A stretch of 64,000 nucleotides of DNA from Sphingopyxis sp. Its GTDB lineage: Bacteria > Pseudomonadota > Alphaproteobacteria > Sphingomonadales > Sphingomonadaceae. The notes under the pieces were generated by a model. It was not told where the DNA came from. It ran no database searches and saw nothing but the letters and a program-made list of their open reading frames with translations. The stretch is from assembly GCA_013823985.1 (NCBI GenBank), contig PNNB01000001.1, positions 192,739 through 256,738 on the forward strand, read 5' to 3'. Below, piece after piece: positions 58,805 to 64,000 of this stretch; the stretch's first letter is position 1; each line of letters begins with the position of its first letter. Both the position numbers and the translations under genes were made by a program.

Positions 58805-59599
58805 ATGTCCGCATTATCCGACAAGAGGGCGATGCGGTTGGTGCTCAAAATAGCGAAGCCAGTGTTTGACTATGCGCTGCCCGAACGCTGTCCTTCCTGC
58901 GGCGCGATATCGACCGACGGAACCAATTTTTGCGCCGGATGCTGGTTACAAATCCGGTTTCTCAATCCTCCCTGGTGCGAAAGCTGCGCGCTTCCTTTCG
59001 ACTATGAACGATCCGCCGGCGCGCGTTGTGCCGCTTGTCTGGCCGACCCACCCCGGCACGACGGCATCCGCGCCGCCGTTGCCTATGATAGCTTGACCCG
59101 CACGATCGCCCTGCGCCTCAAATATGGCGGCAGGATAGGGCTTGCCAAATTGATTGCCCGCCATCTGGCCCGTCATCTGCCAGCCGACCGCACCGGTGTG
59201 ATTGTGGTGCCCGTGCCGTTACACTGGACGCGGCTATGGTCGCGCAGTTTTAACCAGTCGGCATTGATTGCGCAGGAACTCGCCCGGCTCGGCGGGCTGG
59301 GCTATGCCCCCGACATGCTTTTGCGCACGAAGCGGACCCCTAGTTTGCGGAGGCTTTCCGCAAAAGAGCGACGCAAGGCAGTCGCAAAGGTATTTCGAAC
59401 CAATCCGGCCAAGGCGCATCTGCTGTCCGGCAAGAGGATCATTCTGGTCGACGATGTTTTGACGACAGGCGCGACAAGCGACGGGTGCATCAAGACGTTG
59501 AAAAAGGCTGGTGCCAGTTGGGTGCAACTCTTCTGCTGGGCGCGCGCCTTGCGGGATGATGGGCACGCAACGCCCATATTTGACGCGGGTGATGCTTGA
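58805..59599 (+). CDS. comF: ComF family protein (phosphoribosyltransferase domain)
   Basis: This 264-residue protein has an N-terminal zinc ribbon (ERCPSCGAI, FCAGCWLQI, CESCALPF, ARCAACLAD) and a C-terminal phosphoribosyltransferase fold with IILVDDVLTTGATSDGC. In naturally competent bacteria ComF is needed for DNA uptake; elsewhere the function is unclear. Start choice is open: ATG 58805 has GGAG directly before it with no spacing, while ATG 58832 (255 residues) has AGAGGG. Both fit the family. The stop is followed by grxC after 31 bases. Confidence 0.88.
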   Translation: MSALSDKRAMRLVLKIAKPVFDYALPERCPSCGAISTDGTNFCAGCWLQIRFLNPPWCESCALPFDYERSAGARCAACLADPPRHDGIRAAVAYDSLTRTIALRLKYGGRIGLAKLIARHLARHLPADRTGVIVVPVPLHWTRLWSRSFNQSALIAQELARLGGLGYAPDMLLRTKRTPSLRRLSAKERRKAVAKVFRTNPAKAHLLSGKRIILVDDVLTTGATSDGCIKTLKKAGASWVQLFCWARALRDDGHATPIFDAGDA

Positions 59600-59630
59600 C
59601 TTGGCAGCACAGGCACACCATTTCAGCTGT

Positions 59631-59900
59631 ATGACAGCAAAAGTTGAAATCTACACCAAATTCGGCTGCCCCTATTGCGTGCGGGCGAAGCACCTGCTCG
59701 AAACCAAGGGCGTGGCGTATAGCGAATATGACGTGACCATGGGTGGCGCAAAGCGTGAAGAAATGGTCGCGCGCGCACCCGGCGCCCGGACCGTGCCGCA
59801 GATTTTCATAAATGATGTTGCAATCGGAGGTAGCGATGACCTTCGGTCGCTGGATTATGAAGGCAAGCTGGACTCGTTGCTTGCCGTTGCGGGCAATTAA
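59631..59900 (+). CDS. grxC: Glutaredoxin 3
   Basis: This 89-residue dithiol glutaredoxin has the active site Cys13-Pro-Tyr-Cys16 in FGCPYCVRA and the glutathione-binding TVPQIFIND and GGSDDLRSL. It reduces protein disulfides and glutathionylated proteins using glutathione. The ATG at 59631 is used; the longer frame to 59511 lies in comF. The DUF1178 gene follows 6 bases after the stop. Confidence 0.96.
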   Translation: MTAKVEIYTKFGCPYCVRAKHLLETKGVAYSEYDVTMGGAKREEMVARAPGARTVPQIFINDVAIGGSDDLRSLDYEGKLDSLLAVAGN

Positions 59901-59906
59901 CACCGC

Positions 59907-60395
59907 ATGATCGCTTTTGATTTGAAGTGCGGCTCCGGCCATAGCTTTGAAGGCTGGTTCGCATCGTCACAGGACTTTGATGCGCAAAAGTCGAGTGGGC
60001 AGATTGTCTGCCCGCTTTGCAACACCGCCAATGTTGAAAAGGCGTTGTCTGTCCCAAATGTCGGACGCAAATCGAATCAAGGAAGCAACCTGCCAGCCGA
60101 ACGACCCGTCACCGCTGAACCGGTGACTGGCGAAGTGATGAACGCACCGGCCTTGTCCCTCGCCATGGTGGAGATGATGCAGAAACTGGCGGTGGCTCAA
60201 ACCGAAATGTTGAAAGAATCCCAGTGGGTCGGCCGCGATTTCGCCGATACCGCACGCGCGATCCATTATGGGGAAGAGGCTGACCGGCTCATCCACGGCG
60301 AAACCAGCGCCGACGAAGCTGTCGCACTTGCCGAAGAAGGCATCGCGGTCGCGCCTCTGCCCTTTCCTGTGGTGCCACCTTCGGCAAAAAATTGA
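59907..60395 (+). CDS. DUF1178 family protein
   Basis: This 162-residue protein begins MIAFDLKCGSGHSFEGWFAS with a CxxxH pair, then IVCPLCNTANVEKALSVPNV with a CxxC; together they could form a rubredoxin-like zinc site. The remainder is helical (PALSLAMVEMMQKLAVAQTE) and ends in a basic tail. DUF1178 proteins are usually found next to grxC and mutT-like genes in alphaproteobacteria; function is unknown. Confidence 0.9.
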   Translation: MIAFDLKCGSGHSFEGWFASSQDFDAQKSSGQIVCPLCNTANVEKALSVPNVGRKSNQGSNLPAERPVTAEPVTGEVMNAPALSLAMVEMMQKLAVAQTEMLKESQWVGRDFADTARAIHYGEEADRLIHGETSADEAVALAEEGIAVAPLPFPVVPPSAKN

Positions 60396-60431
60396 CCCGT
60401 CAAAATCGCACAGCTATGGAAAGCCCCGGCG

Positions 60432-60508
60432 CACCCATAGCTCAGCAGGATAGAGCATCAGATTCCTAATCTGGGGGCCACTGGTTCGAATCCAGTTGGG
60501 TGCACCAA
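60432..60508 (+). tRNA. tRNA-Arg (CCT anticodon)
   Basis: A complete 77-base cloverleaf: acceptor GCACCCA/TGGGTGC with discriminator A and encoded CCA. The D stem is GCTC/GAGC, the anticodon stem TCAGA/TCTGG with one T-G pair, the loop TTCCTAA with anticodon CCT, and the T arm ACTGG-TTCGAAT-CCAGT. It reads AGG codons. Bases 60509-60656 downstream hold no gene, and no integrase or attachment repeat is visible near the 3' end. Confidence 0.96.
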
Positions 60509-60656
60509 AATTATATCATCATATTCTTAGATGGCCCGCCACTTCGTGCACAAAATTTCGGGCATCATGGGAGTGAAATTTACCGGTGAATAATATCTGG
60601 TATTAATGCGGGCGAGATTCAGGTCCTGCTGAAAATTCCCAGTTTATATGTCACGC

Positions 60657-60920
60657 TCAGCGCAATTGGCTGTCTTTACTGCCGCGTCGGTTGAAGGTTG
60701 AGTGCGAAACCTGAGCGTCCCGGGCGGACTGGCATGTAACGCATGTCCGCACGCCCGGTAAAACATCTCGACGCCGCTGGGGAATAGGAGCGCCGCAGTC
60801 ATCGCAGAACTCGGCTGACTCGCCGGTTGGCAAATGCGCACGGGCACCTAGAACGGCGTCTTTGACGGTATCGTCTATCTGGTCCTGTATCGCGCCATCG
60901 CGCGTCCAACCGCCGGCCAT
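60657..60920 (-). CDS. DksA/TraR-type C4 zinc-finger protein
   Basis: This 87-residue protein has a helical N-terminus and the zinc finger CDDCGAPIP...CVTCQ, the DksA/TraR form, which acts on the RNA polymerase secondary channel in larger relatives. The coiled-coil of true DksA is shorter here, as in TraR-like proteins. The acidic tip residues cannot be judged with confidence. The ATG at 60920 has AAAGGAAAGA upstream. It is monocistronic as far as can be seen. Confidence 0.85.
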   Translation of the reverse strand: MAGGWTRDGAIQDQIDDTVKDAVLGARAHLPTGESAEFCDDCGAPIPQRRRDVLPGVRTCVTCQSARDAQVSHSTFNRRGSKDSQLR

Positions 60921-61008
60921 ATCTTCTTTCCTTTGACGTTAAACAGCCGCACCGCGCCTGCGGACAATGATAGCGGTCCCTAAATTGTGGTCAACTATAG
61001 TGCCGGTT

Positions 61009-61242
61009 TCAACGACTGCCATGATTTGAAGCATCGGCACCTTTGCCTTCGGGCGGAGGGGATGCGGCCGGGAATTTTCCACCGCCTCCCTGCGGGTCGC
61101 TATCATAATCTTCGGGATCGCCGCTGCCGCCTGCACCTGATCCGCTGCCCGCAATATCACCCACACTCGCTTTGGCGCGTGTGCCTCTATTTGCCTCAGC
61201 CGTGCGGTCGTCGGGAATTGAGCTTCGCTTTACAATCGCCAT
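61009..61242 (-). CDS. Small disordered hypothetical protein
   Basis: This 77-residue protein begins MAIVKRSSIPDDRTAEANRG and is mostly Gly, Ser, Pro, Asp and Ala (GSGSGAGGSGDPEDYDSD), so it is predicted to be disordered. AGGAGG lies 7 bases before the ATG at 61242, a perfect Shine-Dalgarno. That start decides the gene: frames extending to 61302 are not needed. No homology is recognised. The divergent topIB promoter begins about 107 bases away. Composition suggests a stress-related hydrophilin-like role, which is only an inference. Confidence 0.65.
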   Translation of the reverse strand: MAIVKRSSIPDDRTAEANRGTRAKASVGDIAGSGSGAGGSGDPEDYDSDPQGGGGKFPAASPPPEGKGADASNHGSR

Positions 61243-61348
61243 GGAAGTCCTCCTGAAACAGTCGTCATGTTCAATTGCTGGGCGCGAAGAAGGTTCCATC
61301 ATGGCGCCGCGATGAACGTGCGTCGGTTTGTAATTCTGCTTTCCCTTT

Positions 61349-61374
61349 GGAACCTTCCGTCAAACATTTGCGTT
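61349..61374 (+). promoter_or_regulatory. EcfG (sigma-EcfG) general-stress promoter before topIB
   Basis: GGAAC (61349-61353), a 17-base spacer and CGTT (61371-61374) match the alphaproteobacterial EcfG consensus exactly. A start about 7 bases downstream of CGTT would put the transcript 5' end at or next to the GTG at 61383, implying a leaderless or nearly leaderless mRNA. Confidence 0.7.
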
Positions 61375-61382
61375 CCAGGTTC

Positions 61383-62492
61383 GTGCTGCAAGATACTATC
61401 AATATTCGAGAAAACTCTGTTCCGACGGCCGTTATTGCTAACCCGCAGGAAGCAGCGGAATTTGCGGGGCTGTGTTACATAAGTGACGACCAACCCGGCG
61501 TCCGGCGGAAAAAACGTGGGAAGGGTTTTACCTATGCCCTCCCAAACGGAGAGCGTTTGACATGCCCCGACACATTGGCGCGCATCCGAAAGCTCGCCAT
61601 CCCGCCCGCATATACTCAGGTGTGGATATGTCCAAAAGCTGACGGCCATATTCAGGCCACTGGCCGCGACGCAAAAGGGCGCAAGCAGTATCGCTATCAT
61701 ACGCTATTCCGTGAAATAAGGGACGGGTCCAAGTTCGACCATATGTTGGAGTTCGCTCGCGCTCTTCCTGATATCCGCATGGAGGTGGAAAACCACTTGG
61801 CCTTGCGGGGGTTGCCGCGTGAAAAAGTGCTCGCGACGATTGTCCATTTGCTGGAATCGACACTCATCCGGGTTGGCAACGCGCATTACGCGAAACAGAA
61901 TAAAAGTTTCGGTCTGACCACGCTCCAAAATCGGCATGTCGCAGTCACCGGGGACCAGCTCCGTTTCCAGTTCAAGGGGAAGAGCGGCAAACAATGGCGT
62001 CTGAATATCCGCGATCGTCGCATCGCGAAAATCGTACGGGCTATTCAGGAGCTCCCCGGCCAGCAGCTTTTTCAATATGCCGACGAAGACGGTGTGCTGC
62101 GCGAAATATCGTCCGGCGATATCAACGACTATCTCAAGGCGATATCCGGCACCGATATTACGGCCAAAGATTTCCGGACTTGGACCGGGACAGTTTCCGC
62201 TGCGATCATTTTGACGGGGTTTGCAGATACACAGAGCAAGTCCGAAGCACAGCGCAATCTGCGGGCCGCTATCGAAGAAGTGTCTGCCCAATTGGGCAAC
62301 ACACCCACAATCTGCCGCAAAAGCTACATCCACCCCGACATAATTGGCGGTTATCTGGATCGCACGCTGACCGCCGAAGCGTTAAAGGCTGCGCTGGGCA
62401 GAAGCCGTCGCGGCAAGGGGATGTTGAGCCAGGAAGAGCTACGCGTTCTGCACTTTCTCGAGACACGCACGGCAACAGCGAACGCGCGCTAA
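61383..62492 (+). CDS. DNA topoisomerase IB
   Basis: Type IB topoisomerases relax supercoils by a 3'-phosphotyrosine. From the GTG at 61383 the protein has 369 residues. It shows RVGNAHYAKQNKSFGLTTLQ, an arginine in ESTLIRVGN, KDFRTWTGT with the catalytic Arg, and the nucleophile Tyr in CRKSYIHPD. The bacterial signature LCYISDDQPGVRRKKRGKGF lies near the start. Only non-ATG starts exist before residue 157 of the frame: TTG 61275, TTG 61347, TTG 61368, GTG 61383. The GTG is favoured because homology begins there and the EcfG promoter ends 8 bases upstream. Confidence 0.85.
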   Translation: MLQDTINIRENSVPTAVIANPQEAAEFAGLCYISDDQPGVRRKKRGKGFTYALPNGERLTCPDTLARIRKLAIPPAYTQVWICPKADGHIQATGRDAKGRKQYRYHTLFREIRDGSKFDHMLEFARALPDIRMEVENHLALRGLPREKVLATIVHLLESTLIRVGNAHYAKQNKSFGLTTLQNRHVAVTGDQLRFQFKGKSGKQWRLNIRDRRIAKIVRAIQELPGQQLFQYADEDGVLREISSGDINDYLKAISGTDITAKDFRTWTGTVSAAIILTGFADTQSKSEAQRNLRAAIEEVSAQLGNTPTICRKSYIHPDIIGGYLDRTLTAEALKAALGRSRRGKGMLSQEELRVLHFLETRTATANAR

Positions 62493-63032
62493 CTATCGCC
62501 CATAGCGCTTTAGCACGCTCCACTTTTGAAGCTTTGATCCAAAGGCGAGAGTGTAGGCAGGGCTGCTCGATGGCAGCGCCAAAACGGCTAGATGCGAAAA
62601 TTTCTGCCCATCTTTCATGGCTATTTTGAACGCCGTACCTCCGTTGAAAGCCACAGCCTTCAACTCGGGCAATTGTTCAAGCAGCCGGGAAAGATCATTG
62701 GCCTCGGACAGTCGCAACTGACCGTCGAGACTGCCTTCGCGCTCCGCCTGTGCCACCACGTCCCATAGGGCAATACCCATGTCCTTAAGCGCGGCCATAC
62801 GGGCGTCATATTCCAACTGTCGCAGGTTGCTGTGGAAGATGGAGTCGAGCAAATCCCAAAACTGGTTGCGGGGATGCGCATAATATTGCTGCCGCGCCAG
62901 CGACTGCTCTCCCGGGAGACTGCCGAGAATGAGAAGTTTGGCATCAGGCGCAAAAACGGGAGGCAGACAGGCTTTCAAAATTTTCCACCAAATACGGTTT
63001 GAACGCTGTGATCCAGCATAGCGGCGGAACAT
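62493..63032 (-). CDS. DNA-deoxyinosine glycosylase-like protein (UDG superfamily)
   Basis: This 179-residue protein contains the UDG-superfamily core [20 protein letters not shown] and PRNQFWDLL near the N-terminus, with [20 protein letters not shown] in the middle and [10 protein letters not shown] as motif 2. It corresponds to the deoxyinosine-specific subgroup (TIGR04274), which removes hypoxanthine from DNA. The start is uncertain: ATG 63032 overlaps a GGAAC palindrome, and a TTG at 62978 with GGAAAA nearby is possible and would fit family length better. Its stop abuts the topIB stop, so the genes converge without overlap. Confidence 0.85.
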   Translation of the reverse strand: MFRRYAGSQRSNRIWWKILKACLPPVFAPDAKLLILGSLPGEQSLARQQYYAHPRNQFWDLLDSIFHSNLRQLEYDARMAALKDMGIALWDVVAQAEREGSLDGQLRLSEANDLSRLLEQLPELKAVAFNGGTAFKIAMKDGQKFSHLAVLALPSSSPAYTLAFGSKLQKWSVLKRYGR

Positions 63033-63099
63033 GGCGTATCACCCGATGTTCCGTCCGGCCCATATCACATCATACGCTTCGCCAAAGGGGGAAAGGCGA

Positions 63100-63124
63100 G
63101 GAACTTAGAGTGCGGCGTTGTGTT
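63100..63124 (+). promoter_or_regulatory. Candidate EcfG promoter of the catalase gene
   Basis: GGAAC (63100-63104), 16 bases, TGTT (63121-63124) stands 38 bases before the catalase ATG. It differs from GGAAC-N16/17-CGTT at one base. A second copy of the same kind (GGAAC at 63026, TGTT at 63047) lies further upstream. Confidence 0.4.
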
Positions 63125-63161
63125 TGCCTTGCTCACCTTCTTACAGAGCCCGGAGATTATC

Positions 63162-64000
63162 ATGGCATCGCGTACCCCAACCAAAAAGTCCCCCGGCAAA
63201 AATTCCGGCTCATCCGATATCAAGATGGAGCAGGGTAATGGAGGCGAAACACATCAGACCGTTGACGCATCGTCGGACAACTATCTGACGACAAACCATG
63301 GAATGCCCATCTCCGATAACCAGAATAGTTTGAAGGCAGGTGCACGCGGGCCCACCTTGCTGGAAGATTTTGTTCTGCGTGAGAAAGTATTCCATTTCGA
63401 TCATGAACGTATACCCGAGCGTATCGTCCACGCGCGCGGTTCTGGCGCTCACGGCTATTTCGAATGCACCGCCGACATAAGTGATCTCAGCAAAGCCAGT
63501 CTGTTTTCCGAAGTTGGCAAGCGCACGCCGTTATTTGCCCGCTTCTCAACCGTTGCTGGCGGCGCGGGGTCGGTGGATACACCTCGCGATGTCCGCGGTT
63601 TCGCTGTCAAATTCTACACCGATCAGGGTAATTGGGATCTGGTTGGAAACAATATACCGGTGTTCTTCATCCAGGACGCGATAAAGTTTCCGGACTTGAT
63701 CCACAGCGTGAAGATGGAAGCCGATCGCGGCTATCCGCAAGCGGCGTCCGCACATGACACCTTTTGGGATTTCATATCGCTGATGCCCGAGTCCACGCAT
63801 ATGATCATGTGGGCCATGTCGGACCGGACACTGCCGCGCAGTTTGCGGATGATGGAGGGCTTTGGTGTCCACAGCTTTCGTTTGGTCAACAGCGCGGGCG
63901 TCTCGACCTTCGTCAAATTTCACTGGAAACCGGTTTTGGGGATGCAATCGACTTGCTGGGATGAAGCGGTCAAGACCGCCGGTGCCGATCCGGACTTTCA
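63162..64000 (+). CDS. katE: Large-subunit catalase (clade 2, KatE type), cut by window edge
   Basis: The first 279 codons of a heme catalase are visible. The N-terminus is extended ([19 protein letters not shown]), followed by [20 protein letters not shown], the catalytic His in [14 protein letters not shown] and the catalytic Asn in [31 protein letters not shown] and [19 protein letters not shown] match the HPII (KatE) type, about 700-750 residues in full. GGAG lies 7 bases before the ATG. It decomposes hydrogen peroxide, usually in stationary phase or general stress. The rest lies beyond position 64000. Confidence 0.95.
   Translation, partial: MASRTPTKKSPGKNSGSSDIKMEQGNGGETHQTVDASSDNYLTTNHGMPISDNQNSLKAGARGPTLLEDFVLREKVFHFDHERIPERIVHARGSGAHGYFECTADISDLSKASLFSEVGKRTPLFARFSTVAGGAGSVDTPRDVRGFAVKFYTDQGNWDLVGNNIPVFFIQDAIKFPDLIHSVKMEADRGYPQAASAHDTFWDFISLMPESTHMIMWAMSDRTLPRSLRMMEGFGVHSFRLVNSAGVSTFVKFHWKPVLGMQSTCWDEAVKTAGADPDF

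Noticed and set aside
60432..60656. tRNA-Arg as an integration site
   Set aside because: No integrase gene and no repeat of the tRNA 3' end is visible nearby, so there is no evidence for an integrated element.
60939..61166. 75-codon minus-strand frame
   Set aside because: It overlaps the 77-residue gene at 61009-61242, which has a perfect AGGAGG; this frame has no comparable start.

Overview
This 64 kb window reads as ordinary chromosome of an alphaproteobacterium, most probably Sphingomonadales (the Sphingorhabdus/Sphingopyxis/Novosphingobium neighbourhood). The evidence is an F1-only ATP synthase operon with a short epsilon subunit, the hemW-rdgB-rph / hrcA-grpE arrangement, a full XrtA (exosortase A) exopolysaccharide cluster of the sphingomonad type, heat-shock promoters of the alphaproteobacterial RpoH form, and one near-perfect EcfG-type general-stress promoter. 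Coding density is very high, with many ATGA, TGATG and TAATG start/stop overlaps. There is no gene-free stretch longer than 300 bases. I see no phage, insertion sequence or CRISPR array.

Layout. 0-1.2 kb: the end of an EamA exporter and a small secreted protein. 1.2-7.3 kb (minus strand): atpH-atpA-atpG-atpD-X-atpC-Y, where X and Y are small secreted proteins that look like distant paralogues. 7.4-10.8 kb: dienelactone hydrolase, then DUF1203, SRPBCC, Ada and a PEP-mutase-family enzyme; the last three overlap. 11.0-23.7 kb: the ten-gene XrtA cluster (export lipoprotein, chain-length determinant, tyrosine autokinase, outer-membrane barrel, AAA ATPase, deacetylase, FemAB-like protein, glycosyltransferase, exosortase A fused to EpsI, amidotransferase). 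Its PEP-CTERM substrates are not in the window. 23.7-34 kb: housekeeping genes truA, fmt, recR, def, an LpoA-like lipoprotein, rsmI, yraN, gshB, dedA, xerC, hemW, rdgB and rph.

34-42 kb is the proteostasis block: hrcA, grpE, dnaK and dnaJ. It is interrupted by a low-GC HEPN-like gene, a MATE exporter, a metallopeptidase-like protein and a PCu(A)C copper-chaperone lipoprotein. grpE and dnaK carry RpoH promoters of identical geometry. 42-51 kb: a secreted metallo-beta-lactamase-fold hydrolase, a patatin-like protein, radA, a cvpA / Fe-S scaffold / Kef antiporter operon, and aroK-aroB. 51.4-57 kb: a 46-codon ORF coupled to a 606-residue secreted protein, then xerD, accA and an M48-LysM protease. 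57-60.5 kb: two Flp pilins without Tad machinery, mutT, a methyltransferase, comF, grxC, DUF1178 and tRNA-Arg(CCT). 60.6-64 kb: a stress-flavoured end with a DksA/TraR-type zinc-finger protein, a disordered small protein, topoisomerase IB behind an EcfG promoter, a UDG-superfamily glycosylase and the start of a large-subunit catalase.

All family calls come from reading the translations. No database search was run.
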